In this document: in pieces, positions 43,179 through 51,369 of the stretch
Position numbering within the stretch: the stretch's first letter is position 1
Layout: each line of letters opens with the position of its first letter
Origin: RHLJ01 sp965247355
GTDB lineage: Bacteria; Bacteroidota; Rhodothermia; Balneolales; Balneolaceae
Direction of reading: 5' to 3'
NCBI GenBank assembly: GCA_965247355.1
Contig: OZ252011.1
Location: 496,001-560,000 of the forward strand
DNA length: 64,000 nucleotides
Program-made: the position numbers and the translations under genes
The notes under the pieces: generated by a model
What the model saw: the letters and a program-made list of their open reading frames with translations, nothing else
Database searches by the model: none
What the model was told of the DNA's origin: nothing

Positions 43179-44023
43179 GCAAGGTTGTAATCTATAACGG
43201 TCAGCTTGTACCTGGTGAAAAAGTGCTTATTTCTCCAGTGAACAGAGGAATGATGTACGGAGATGGCTGTTTTGATACCCTTCGTTCTTATAAAGGAAAA
43301 TTTCTGAATCTTGAGGATCATTTTGGTCGCACAAAAGCAGCAGCAGATTATCTGGGTATAGAAGTACCGTTTGATCTCGAAGGCTTCAAATCGAAAATTC
43401 TGGAACTACTCTATGCTAATAAGCTTATTAATGAAGATGCAATGGTTCGGGTTCAGTGCTGGAGAGAAGGAAGCCGGGGATATGCTACGGACTCTGTACA
43501 AGGAAACTGGTTAACTACTTGCGCATCTTATTTGCTTTCTAAAGCTCCGATAAGTCTGGCGACTGTGGAAATAAGTGCAACTCCTTTTGAAGCATTAGAC
43601 CGAAGATTTAAGTTGTCTAACGGGCTTAATTACATACAAGCAGCCAGGGAAGCACAGAAAAAGGGAGCTGATGATGCACTCATGTTTACCGTAGACAGGA
43701 AAATCAGTGAAACAACGGTCGCTAATATTTTCTGGATAAAAGGAAATACATTTTATACTCCATCTTTACGATGTGATCTTTTTCCAGGTATCACCAGAGG
43801 GATATTAATTAATGCGATTCGTGAAATAAAGGGTATGGAAATAATTGAAGGAGAGTTTGAAGTTAAAGATATCAAAAGAGCGGATGCCGTATTTGTAACA
43901 AACTCATTGAAAGAAATTAATGCTGTCTATTCAATAGATGGAGTTAAGTATAACATCGCACATCCATTAATCGGCATTGTAGAACAATTGTTTGAGTTGT
44001 ATAAAAAAAAGAATCTCATATAA
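43175..44023 (+). CDS. pabC: Class IV aminotransferase, probable aminodeoxychorismate lyase
   Basis: The protein has 282 residues. It is a fold-type IV PLP enzyme: ISPVNRGMMYGDGCFDTLR at the start, the PLP lysine in RRFKLSNGLNYI, SETTVANIFWIKG and PGITRGILI. The family contains branched-chain aminotransferases, D-amino-acid aminotransferases and PabC. Because folC follows with no gap, the pabC role (4-amino-4-deoxychorismate to p-aminobenzoate and pyruvate, for folate) is the most likely; specificity cannot be read from sequence alone. Confidence 0.82.
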   Translation: MSKVVIYNGQLVPGEKVLISPVNRGMMYGDGCFDTLRSYKGKFLNLEDHFGRTKAAADYLGIEVPFDLEGFKSKILELLYANKLINEDAMVRVQCWREGSRGYATDSVQGNWLTTCASYLLSKAPISLATVEISATPFEALDRRFKLSNGLNYIQAAREAQKKGADDALMFTVDRKISETTVANIFWIKGNTFYTPSLRCDLFPGITRGILINAIREIKGMEIIEGEFEVKDIKRADAVFVTNSLKEINAVYSIDGVKYNIAHPLIGIVEQLFELYKKKNLI

Positions 44024-45283
44024 ATGGCAGCCTTTAAAACCATCGATGATGTTTGGGAATATCTGGACTCCATTCCCATGTTTTCGAAAGTGGGGGATAA
44101 AGCCGGTAATTTCGAGCTTAAAAATATTGCTGCTTTTTGTGAATTGATTGGGAATCCCCAACATGCATTTAAAAGTATCCATGTGGCCGGAACTAATGGC
44201 AAAGGCTCTACTTGCTATCTCCTCGAAGCTGTGTATAAGCAAGCCGGATTTAAAACCGGGATATTTACTTCTCCTCATTTATTGAGATATAACGAACGAG
44301 TTAAAATTTCAGGAGAAGCGGTTTCTGATGAAATGATTGTGGAGTTTTTCCAGAAATCATCGAATGCATTGGATCAAATTCCCTTGACCTATTTTGAGAT
44401 TAGTACGGCGCTGGCGTTTTGGGTGTTTGCAAAAGAAAAAGTTGATATCGCAATCATCGAAACAGGCTTAGGCGGGCGACTCGATGCTACTAATATCATA
44501 ACTCCGGTACTCTCAATTATTACAAGTATAGGGATGGATCATGAGAGCATACTCGGAAATACAATTCCGGCTATAGCGAAAGAAAAAGCCGGAATTATCA
44601 AAAGTAAAAAGCCGGTGGTAGTCGGAAATATGAATCAACTGGCTTTAGAAGTGATTAGATCAGAAGCTTCAAGTAAGGATGCGAAGTTAATTCAAACAGA
44701 AGATTTAAAGCCGGATTTTGATCAGGGGACAGTGGTCTTCAAAAAGTCTGATCATAAGTTCAAAAGCCAGCTCATCGAACCGATAAATGCATGGAATGTT
44801 GCTATGTGTTATGCCACGGTTAATGAGCTCAGAAAAGAATATCAGGTAACCGAAACAGCGTTTAGAGAAGCAATAGCATCATTTTCTGGAGTCCCCGCTC
44901 GATTTGAAAAGCTTCATCCCCAAAAACAATGGTATTTTTCTGGCTCTCATAACGAACAGGCTATGGATGCCATGCTGGAAGCTGTACACGAAATTGAAGC
45001 TCCCGTGAAAGTGCTGATTCTTTCCATCATGAAAGACAAAGTGAAATCCAAAACTCTAAACAAGCTTAAGTTGTTCGATTTGGTTTATTATTATGAACAG
45101 GAAGGGGATCGAGCGGCAAAGTACGATGATATAAAAAAACATCTGGATGTTCTGCTGATAGATGAGAACAATCAAAAAATGATTTTAAAGGAATTGAATA
45201 CAGAGTTAGTAATTTGTGCAGGAAGTTTTTACTTTTACCCCACAATAAAGCGGTGGCTAAATAAACAGAGTACAAAATCTTAA
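44024..45283 (+). CDS. folC: Folylpolyglutamate / dihydrofolate synthase
   Basis: The protein has 419 residues. A Mur-ligase-type enzyme that adds glutamate to dihydropteroate and folates with ATP. P-loop G56-T-N-G-K-G-S-T, then TGIFTSPHLLRYNERVKISG, IIETGLGGRLDATNI, SIGMDHESILGNTI and KEKAGIIK, all typical of FolC. The C-terminal domain is Rossmann-like. Its ATG follows the stop of the pabC-like gene directly, which supports a folate operon. A 120-bp gap separates it from rho. Confidence 0.95.
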   Translation: MAAFKTIDDVWEYLDSIPMFSKVGDKAGNFELKNIAAFCELIGNPQHAFKSIHVAGTNGKGSTCYLLEAVYKQAGFKTGIFTSPHLLRYNERVKISGEAVSDEMIVEFFQKSSNALDQIPLTYFEISTALAFWVFAKEKVDIAIIETGLGGRLDATNIITPVLSIITSIGMDHESILGNTIPAIAKEKAGIIKSKKPVVVGNMNQLALEVIRSEASSKDAKLIQTEDLKPDFDQGTVVFKKSDHKFKSQLIEPINAWNVAMCYATVNELRKEYQVTETAFREAIASFSGVPARFEKLHPQKQWYFSGSHNEQAMDAMLEAVHEIEAPVKVLILSIMKDKVKSKTLNKLKLFDLVYYYEQEGDRAAKYDDIKKHLDVLLIDENNQKMILKELNTELVICAGSFYFYPTIKRWLNKQSTKS

Positions 45284-45403
45284 CCACCAACTCTTTTTCA
45301 TCCTTACCTGATTGAGTGCTTTAAAATATTATCCAATGGTTTGATAATTCAGCATTCACCCCAAATTCAGTAAGTATAATTTTTGCAATAGCACACATAT
45401 TTT

Positions 45404-47068
45404 ATGTCAGATAATACGACAGGCAGGCTTTCGGCAGAAGAGCTGGAATCTCTAACAAAAAAGAAATTACCCGAATTACAAGTAATAGCTAAATCAGTTG
45501 GCGTTAAACGAGTAACAGGTGTTAAAAAGGGCGATCTGATTGACCGGATCAAAGAACAGACCGGTAGCGGAAATAATGCTGGTGGGGATGATGCCCCCAG
45601 AAAGAAAAGAGCCAGAATTTCCCGAAAACAAAAAATTGAGGTTCCTGCAGAAGAAGAGAAAAGTCAGGATCCGGAAGATGAAGAGAAGCAGGAAGAGCCT
45701 AAAAGAACGAGTCAAAAGGAAGAAGAAATGACTACCTATGGTGGTTCATCTCATATTGTATCCTACAAAAAGGATAATCAGAAAGAGGAAGACGAAAAAG
45801 AGAAAGAAAGAAAGCGAAGACAGCAGCAAAGGCAAAGAGATCAAAACCGGAATAATAACCGGAACAATAACCGAAGGCACGAACACGATCAGCTTCCTAC
45901 TTCTGATGCTCCTACTCTTCAGGAACGTCTGGACGAAATTTCAGATCAACTTGGTCCGTATTTGATTAATGAAGGGACTCTTGAAATTTTACCAGACGGA
46001 TACGGATTTCTTCGCTCAGTAAACTATAACTACAAAGCGAGTCCGGACGATATTTATGTTTCACCTTCTCAGATTAAGAGATTCAGATTACGACAAGGTG
46101 ATTGTGTGATTGGTATTATTCGTCCTCCAAAAGTAGGGGAGCGGTATTTTGCTTTGTTGAGGGTTGAAGGTGTTAATGGACGCATCCCGACTGATATGGA
46201 TAACCGTGGAGTGTTTGATGATTTACTCCCAATTCACCCGGATCAACGATATAAACTTGAATATAGTCCCAGAGAGTACACAACTCGTTTTATAGATATG
46301 TTTGCTCCTGTTGGTAAAGGGCAGCGCCAGCTGATTGTTGCCCAACCTAAAACCGGAAAAACTACCATACTGAGAAACATTGCGAATGCAGTTTCACACA
46401 ATCATCCGGAAGCAAAAATATTGATTTTATTAATCGATGAGCGACCTGAAGAAGTAACCGAAATGGAACGTACGGTAGAAGGTGCAGAGGTAGTGGCTTC
46501 TACTTTTGATGAAAAACCGGAAAACCATATCGGACTTTCAGAAATCGTATTCGAAAAAGCTAAACGGTTAGTAGAAAGTGGTCACGATGTGCTTCTTCTT
46601 CTTGATTCCATTACACGTCTGGCACGAGCTTACAACGTAGGTGCAGGAAATAAAGGCCGAACAATGACCGGAGGTGTGGATTCAGAAGCACTGAAAGTGC
46701 CTCGACAGTTATTCAGCTCTGCACGAAATATTGAAGGTGGCGGTTCGCTTACTATTATCGCAACAGCACTGGTTGAAACCGGATCCAGAATGGATGATGT
46801 GATTTTTGAAGAATTCAAAGGAACCGGTAACTCAGAAATCGTTCTTGATCGTCGTATTTCTGATCGTAGAATCTATCCTGCAATTGATGTATTCCGAAGT
46901 GGAACACGTCGCGAAGAGCTTTTGGTAAGTGATGCAGAAAGAGAGAAAGTAGTACTACTCCGTCGATATATGACAAATATGAACTCTTTTGAAGCCGCTG
47001 AATTCTTACTCGATAAAATCAAAGGAACAAAGGATAACGAAGATTTCCTCATTTCGATGAATAAGTAA
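45404..47068 (+). CDS. rho: Transcription termination factor Rho with long disordered insert
   Basis: The protein has 554 residues. Residues 10-48 are the Rho N-terminal SAP-like helix bundle (LESLTKKKLPELQVIAKSVGV). Residues about 55-165 are an inserted low-complexity stretch rich in Lys, Glu, Arg, Gln and Asn. A cold-shock-type RNA-binding domain (about 178-240, GTLEILPDGYGFLRS, DIYVSPSQIKRF) follows, then the RecA-like ATPase with Walker A P-K316-T-G-K-T-T and DSITRLARAYN. It unwinds RNA from RNA polymerase to end transcription. The insert is much longer than in E. coli Rho, as is usual in Bacteroidota, where such a region in Bacteroides Rho drives phase separation. Confidence 0.96.
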   Translation: MSDNTTGRLSAEELESLTKKKLPELQVIAKSVGVKRVTGVKKGDLIDRIKEQTGSGNNAGGDDAPRKKRARISRKQKIEVPAEEEKSQDPEDEEKQEEPKRTSQKEEEMTTYGGSSHIVSYKKDNQKEEDEKEKERKRRQQQRQRDQNRNNNRNNNRRHEHDQLPTSDAPTLQERLDEISDQLGPYLINEGTLEILPDGYGFLRSVNYNYKASPDDIYVSPSQIKRFRLRQGDCVIGIIRPPKVGERYFALLRVEGVNGRIPTDMDNRGVFDDLLPIHPDQRYKLEYSPREYTTRFIDMFAPVGKGQRQLIVAQPKTGKTTILRNIANAVSHNHPEAKILILLIDERPEEVTEMERTVEGAEVVASTFDEKPENHIGLSEIVFEKAKRLVESGHDVLLLLDSITRLARAYNVGAGNKGRTMTGGVDSEALKVPRQLFSSARNIEGGGSLTIIATALVETGSRMDDVIFEEFKGTGNSEIVLDRRISDRRIYPAIDVFRSGTRREELLVSDAEREKVVLLRRYMTNMNSFEAAEFLLDKIKGTKDNEDFLISMNK

Positions 47069-47205
47069 TATTATTCCGCTCCAATTCGCTCTCAATATTT
47101 AAAAAAATTATTCGAATAAGTACTAATAATCTTTTTTAACTATTTTAAAAACAAATATTTAAATAGCGGGAACTTTTCTTACTATTTTTTGAGTTATTTC
47201 CTTCG

Positions 47206-47517
47206 ATGACTCGAAAAAAACATAGCGCATTACTTATAGGGATGATTCTGACTTCGATATTTTTAGTTGAAGTATCTCATCATTATGGTAGTTTCATTGG
47301 AGAAATATTCGTAGAGAATACTCTGGAAGTTCCAAATATTCCTATACCTGCGCCTGATCTGATAGAAGAAACTGCTAAAGAAGATTATCTTCATTTTGAA
47401 GATTTTGTGGCTTTGATATCAGATTATAGACCTCTCAAGAATCATGTTAATTTGATGACTGAGAGTCTATTTGAACAAAACGTGCTTGTCCCGCCCCCCG
47501 ACAGTAGCATCGTTTAA
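47206..47517 (+). CDS. Small membrane-anchored protein of unknown function
   Basis: The protein has 103 residues. A single N-terminal hydrophobic segment (ALLIGMILTSIFLVEV) is followed by an acidic, Pro-containing tail with no Cys and no recognised motif (LEVPNIPIPAPDLIEETAKEDY). It follows rho after 137 bp and precedes the carbonic anhydrase gene by 109 bp, so it is likely a separate unit. The ATG with the positively charged TRKKH before the hydrophobic stretch is a sensible start. Possibly anchored to the inner membrane with the tail outside. Not recognised. Confidence 0.55.
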   Translation: MTRKKHSALLIGMILTSIFLVEVSHHYGSFIGEIFVENTLEVPNIPIPAPDLIEETAKEDYLHFEDFVALISDYRPLKNHVNLMTESLFEQNVLVPPPDSSIV

Positions 47518-47626
47518 CTATACCAGACACATTTATTGGCATTAACAGTGGCTTCTTTAAGCTTGCCAATGAAATTGTATCAACTACTCAATAAAAAACT
47601 TACCTAAAACTTAAATAACAATAACC

Positions 47627-48358
47627 ATGTTTAAATTTAATAAAATAAATAGTCTAGGACTTTTAACACTAACCCTTTTAATGATTGGTTGCACCCAAAA
47701 AGAAGCAATTTCTCAGGATGCACCAGTAAAAGAAGTAATTACTGCAGAAGCTCAGGCTAGTATGACACCGGAAGGAATTCTTGAAGGTTTAAAAGCCGGT
47801 AACATGAATTACGTGAACAATAACTTAACTGAAAGAGATCTACAGGCTCAGGTTAAAGCTACTGCTTCTGGCCAATTTCCTTCAGCTGTAATTCTTTCAT
47901 GCATTGACAGTCGTGTTCCTGTTGAGCATGTATTTGACCAGGGAGTAGGAGATGTATTTGTTGCTCGTGTAGCTGGAAATACGGTAAACCCAGATATTCT
48001 TGGTAGCATCGAGTATGGTGCAGCGGTGGCTGGTTCTAAGCTTATCGTTGTAATGGGGCATGAGGCTTGCGGAGCTGTAAAAGCTTCTATCGATGAAGCT
48101 CAATTAAGTTCTAACGCTGATGTGTTACTTGAAAGAGTACATCCTGCAATCGAAGCAGTTGAAGGATATAGTGCTGACCGTACTTCCGGAAACTCTGCTT
48201 TTGTAGATGAAGTAGTAAACACAAACGTTACTATGACTATCGACGAGATGTTGGAAGAAAGCCCTGTACTTAAAGGCTTACTTGACGAAGGAGAAATTAT
48301 GGTTGTAGGTGCATACTATGACCTTGATACTGGTAAAGTTACTTTTATTGAGAAGTAA
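47627..48358 (+). CDS. Lipoprotein beta-class carbonic anhydrase
   Basis: The protein has 243 residues. A lipoprotein signal ends LMIGC (Cys22). The mature part is a beta-carbonic anhydrase: zinc ligands Cys92 (SCIDSR), His145 and Cys148 (GHEACGAV), the Asp94-Arg96 catalytic dyad, and DQGVGDVFVARVAGN. It interconverts CO2 and bicarbonate. Most beta-class enzymes are cytoplasmic; a lipid-anchored periplasmic or surface form would supply bicarbonate outside the inner membrane. It is a single-gene unit that ends in a strong terminator at 48381. Confidence 0.92.
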   Translation: MFKFNKINSLGLLTLTLLMIGCTQKEAISQDAPVKEVITAEAQASMTPEGILEGLKAGNMNYVNNNLTERDLQAQVKATASGQFPSAVILSCIDSRVPVEHVFDQGVGDVFVARVAGNTVNPDILGSIEYGAAVAGSKLIVVMGHEACGAVKASIDEAQLSSNADVLLERVHPAIEAVEGYSADRTSGNSAFVDEVVNTNVTMTIDEMLEESPVLKGLLDEGEIMVVGAYYDLDTGKVTFIEK

Positions 48359-48380
48359 TAACCAATCTCCTAACGGAGTG

Positions 48381-48413
48381 AAGTCCTGCTGAGAAATCGG
48401 CAGGACTTTTTTT
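48381..48413 (+). terminator. Rho-independent terminator of the carbonic anhydrase gene
   Basis: AAGTCCTGC (48381-48389), loop TGAGAAATCG, GCAGGACTT (48400-48408), then a T-run. Stem of 9 bp, perfect. Confidence 0.9.
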
Positions 48414-48452
48414 ATGAATGTTTGGCGGTATTTTTTGATTTACTTTCTGGTC

Positions 48453-49184
48453 ATGAATATCAACAAGTTTTTATTTAAGAAGAGCACATTCTACTTCGCA
48501 TTATTTTTTGTGTTTGCACTGTTTGCATTCTGGCCGGGTTATTATGGAAAACTGGGACAGGAAATGGAGCCCCGGTTTCACACCCATGGAATTTCGATGA
48601 CTCTTTGGTGTTTGATGCTGATTGCTCAGGCATATTTGATTCGCATCAACAAAAGAAAAATTCACAAATATATCGGCTGGAGTTCTTATTTAATGGTCCC
48701 TTTGATTGTTGGAACGACAATAAATCTGGTTCATTTCAGATTGGGAAGGGCGGAAGTACTGACTGCCCCCGTACTGTTAGATCTTGCGTTGATGATAAAT
48801 TCAGTAATCGTATTCGTGATCCTCTTTGGGCTGGCTATCTATTACAAAAAAGATTCGCTTACTCACGCACGCTATATGATTTGTACCATCTTTCCGATGT
48901 TTACTCCAATTACAGACCGGCTGATTTATCGAAACGTACGGCCTTTGGTAGAATACGCCCCAACTATAGATGGCGCTGCAATTGTTCCTTTTTTCGGATT
49001 TATACTTGCGGATATACTCTTAATCGGGTTATTAGTATGGGACTGGAAAACCAACAAAAGATGGAAGGAATTTGGGTTGAGTCTGGTAATATTGGTTATC
49101 TACCAAGTATCAGTATTCACTGCTCATTTTATCCCGGTCTGGAAAAGCTTTGGAGAATGGTTTTTTACTTTACCGTTGAGTTGA
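48453..49184 (+). CDS. Polytopic membrane protein of unknown function
   Basis: The protein has 243 residues from ATG 48453. The frame also has an ATG at 48414, but that codon lies within the T-run of the terminator, so the later start is preferred. About seven hydrophobic helices are seen (FALFFVFALFAFWPGYY; GISMTLWCLMLIAQAYLI; YLMVPLIVGTTINLV; MINSVIVFVILFGLAIYY). His residues in helices (RFHTHG, HKYIGWSSY, HARYMI) recall heme- or quinone-associated membrane proteins, but I do not recognise a family. Converges on the gene at 49275. Confidence 0.72.
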   Translation: MNINKFLFKKSTFYFALFFVFALFAFWPGYYGKLGQEMEPRFHTHGISMTLWCLMLIAQAYLIRINKRKIHKYIGWSSYLMVPLIVGTTINLVHFRLGRAEVLTAPVLLDLALMINSVIVFVILFGLAIYYKKDSLTHARYMICTIFPMFTPITDRLIYRNVRPLVEYAPTIDGAAIVPFFGFILADILLIGLLVWDWKTNKRWKEFGLSLVILVIYQVSVFTAHFIPVWKSFGEWFFTLPLS

Positions 49185-49228
49185 GGCTGTTATCGGAATC
49201 CAGATTTCTTAAGTTTTTGTATATAATG

Positions 49229-49263
49229 TAAGCAATCTTATTTCATTCAAATATGATTGCTTA
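49229..49263. terminator. Candidate bidirectional terminator
   Basis: TAAGCAATC (49229-49237) pairs with GATTGCTTA (49255-49263), 9 bp, then TTTTG. It lies between two convergent genes. The 17-base loop lowers confidence. Confidence 0.5.
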
Positions 49264-49274
49264 TTTTGTATCAG

Positions 49275-50420
49275 TTAAAATCCAACTAAGTACTTAATTG
49301 CACTTAGAGCAAAACCACCAATAAATAGCCAATCAAGAATATGAGCAATGTTTTTAACTGTAAATGACCTAATATCTTCATATCTAATATCTACAGAGCT
49401 TTGATTTGATCTGAGTTTTAAATTATACCACTGTAATTCTACAAAATACCTAGGAATAGAAACTATAAAAATTCCTATTACAGCTAGTAGAATAACGGCA
49501 ATCTCAAAATTATCAGTAATTCCTTTTCCAAGTGGAGAGTCTGCCCATATCCAAATATTTGCTATGTATGCAGCAATTATTCCTTTTGTAACTATATAAG
49601 CTTCAGTAAAAGCAGAAAGTTTGGTCTTAAGTATATCAAACTCAATACCTACAATATTCTTTTTCTTTTCCAATGTCCTACCAATTTCCATAACCAAAGA
49701 ATAAATGGACATAAAAAAGGTGAGTGCAATAAGAGTTACAATTAAAAGTGAGAAATTTAATAGGAAATAATAGACTCCCAGTCCTCTTAGTTCATGATCT
49801 GTTGTTAAGAACCAGTAATATTTTTTTTGATCAACTAAACTCATTATATCATTTATGTAGTTGCTAGTTAGAAGGAAAGCAACTGAAAGTATTAGTAGTC
49901 CTAGTAAAATTGGTTTAATATTTGAGCGCTTAGGTAGAATAATATTTTCAGAAAGTTCTAAATTTTTAAATTCAGTTAATTCAGCAGATTTTTTCACAAC
50001 AATCACAATTAACCAACATGTTAAACCAACGTATATAGGGCAAATAAAAGAGTAAAGAACAATATTCCACCAATCTTCAAGAAAATAAATAGTATCTGAT
50101 GGAGAAAAATCTTTGTGAGTAAATAGATTTTCAAGGATAGTTTTGGATGGGTCAATTAATGTCCCATTGATAGCTGATAGTCCAAGGTTAACAATGAAGG
50201 CAAAGAAAAATGTTATTAAGAAGCCAATAATGGCAGCATGTTTTCCATCAGGTCCTGTGTAGGACTTTTTAAGATTTATAGGTATTTCTGGAGCAACTTC
50301 TACGAAAATTAAGTTTACTAGTAATTTTAATTGCTTGAAAAAAGGAAGATTTCCAAGATCAATAAACTTAGAAAACCAGTAGAGTTTAGGTTCATTATGT
50401 AAATTTTTTTCTTTTGCCAT
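49275..50420 (-). CDS. Polytopic membrane protein of unknown function, AT-rich
   Basis: The protein has 381 residues. No signal peptide; a basic, partly amphipathic N-terminus (about 60 residues) leads into roughly seven to eight hydrophobic helices: AAIIGFLITFFFAFIVNLGL, WWNIVLYSFICPIYVGLTCWL, IKPILLGLLILSVAFLL, YFLLNFSLLIVTLIALTFFM, FEIAVILLAVIGIFIVSI. No catalytic motif is visible. Codon use is more AT-rich than in the flanking housekeeping genes (many ATA, TTA and AAA codons), a possible sign of recent gain. Spacing of 15 bp to the MBL-fold gene upstream would allow co-transcription. Confidence 0.72.
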   Translation of the reverse strand: MAKEKNLHNEPKLYWFSKFIDLGNLPFFKQLKLLVNLIFVEVAPEIPINLKKSYTGPDGKHAAIIGFLITFFFAFIVNLGLSAINGTLIDPSKTILENLFTHKDFSPSDTIYFLEDWWNIVLYSFICPIYVGLTCWLIVIVVKKSAELTEFKNLELSENIILPKRSNIKPILLGLLILSVAFLLTSNYINDIMSLVDQKKYYWFLTTDHELRGLGVYYFLLNFSLLIVTLIALTFFMSIYSLVMEIGRTLEKKKNIVGIEFDILKTKLSAFTEAYIVTKGIIAAYIANIWIWADSPLGKGITDNFEIAVILLAVIGIFIVSIPRYFVELQWYNLKLRSNQSSVDIRYEDIRSFTVKNIAHILDWLFIGGFALSAIKYLVGF

Positions 50421-50435
50421 CTTTTAAGAATTATT

Positions 50436-51284
50436 TTATTTCACCTCCAGCAACGCATACCTTTTTTCCTCATCCTGAACTAAAACTCCGGATTTAACAT
50501 GAATAGAATGATAAAAGAAAATAGCGGCTTTTTCCTTTACTGCTTGTCTTAAAAGCAATGTTTTAGCTTTTTTGGATTGAATGGGGTCGATATCCATTTG
50601 CTTCATAGTATAATGGTTCAGATGATATTCATTGGGAACCAAATCTCCTAAAAAGTACGCGGTTTCACCGCCATCCTGTATTTTTATGATTTGATGTCCG
50701 GGTGTATGCCCACCGGTTTTGATAAGAGTTATACCCGGCAGTAACTCAAAATAGGTGTCTGTGATTAGTACAAGTTTATCTTCGGCATAGAGTTTATAAA
50801 ACTCATCCAGATTGTAATCTCCACCTTTAACCGAATTTTCTTCTCCCATCCGTTGAACGGCATAATGCCATTCCAACTTTTGTAGAAAATAATTAGCGTA
50901 AGGCATTGTAGGTTGAGTGGTAGCTTTATCATCTACATAGGTGCAACCGGCAGCATGATCGAAGTGGAGGTGCGTTAAAACTACGTGAGTTACATCACTG
51001 GGAGTAAGACCAAAAATATCGAGATTGGTTTTTAGATTTGAAGTATCGGTATAACTGCTTTTTGCATCCAGTCCCCAACCCAAACCGGTATCAAGGAGAA
51101 TTACATGTTTTCCATCTCTGATAAGAATAGGATCTATTCCGATTGGAGTAGAATTTCTGGGTACATCGGTACTCTCTTTTTTTGATGTGATTTCTCCGGC
51201 ATCAATCTTTTGGAAAATACCGTCTTCGAAAACATCAAAAATTCCTTCGCTGAGTTGCTCTACTTCAAAGCGGCCGATCTTCAT
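50436..51284 (-). CDS. MBL-fold metallo-hydrolase
   Basis: The protein has 282 residues from ATG 51284. A TTG opens the frame 13 codons earlier, but MKIGRFEVEQLSEG is the normal family beginning. It carries the zinc motif T-H-L-H-F-D-H-A-A-G, GHTPGHQIIKI with another His ligand, YFLGDLVPNEYH with the bridging Asp, and a final YHS-type segment (IFFYHSIHV). This pattern is typical of cytoplasmic MBL hydrolases related to N-acyl-homoserine lactonases, but the substrate is unknown. It is divergent from the FAD oxidoreductase gene, 85 bp apart. Confidence 0.9.
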   Translation of the reverse strand: MKIGRFEVEQLSEGIFDVFEDGIFQKIDAGEITSKKESTDVPRNSTPIGIDPILIRDGKHVILLDTGLGWGLDAKSSYTDTSNLKTNLDIFGLTPSDVTHVVLTHLHFDHAAGCTYVDDKATTQPTMPYANYFLQKLEWHYAVQRMGEENSVKGGDYNLDEFYKLYAEDKLVLITDTYFELLPGITLIKTGGHTPGHQIIKIQDGGETAYFLGDLVPNEYHLNHYTMKQMDIDPIQSKKAKTLLLRQAVKEKAAIFFYHSIHVKSGVLVQDEEKRYALLEVK

Positions 51285-51369
51285 AGGCTGTGAATTATAT
51301 TCTGAATTATCCCGTTGTCTCAACTTAATAAAACTTCGCTTTCAATCAATTCCTTTTATCTTTGCTGAC

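Noticed and set aside
45738..45965. Lys/Arg-rich frame inside rho
   Set aside because: It only reflects the A-rich low-complexity insert read in another frame.
48605..49231. 208-residue plus-strand frame inside the membrane protein gene
   Set aside because: It is a shifted frame with a Cys/Ser/Arg-rich, non-protein-like composition; the frame at 48453-49184 has clear membrane helices.
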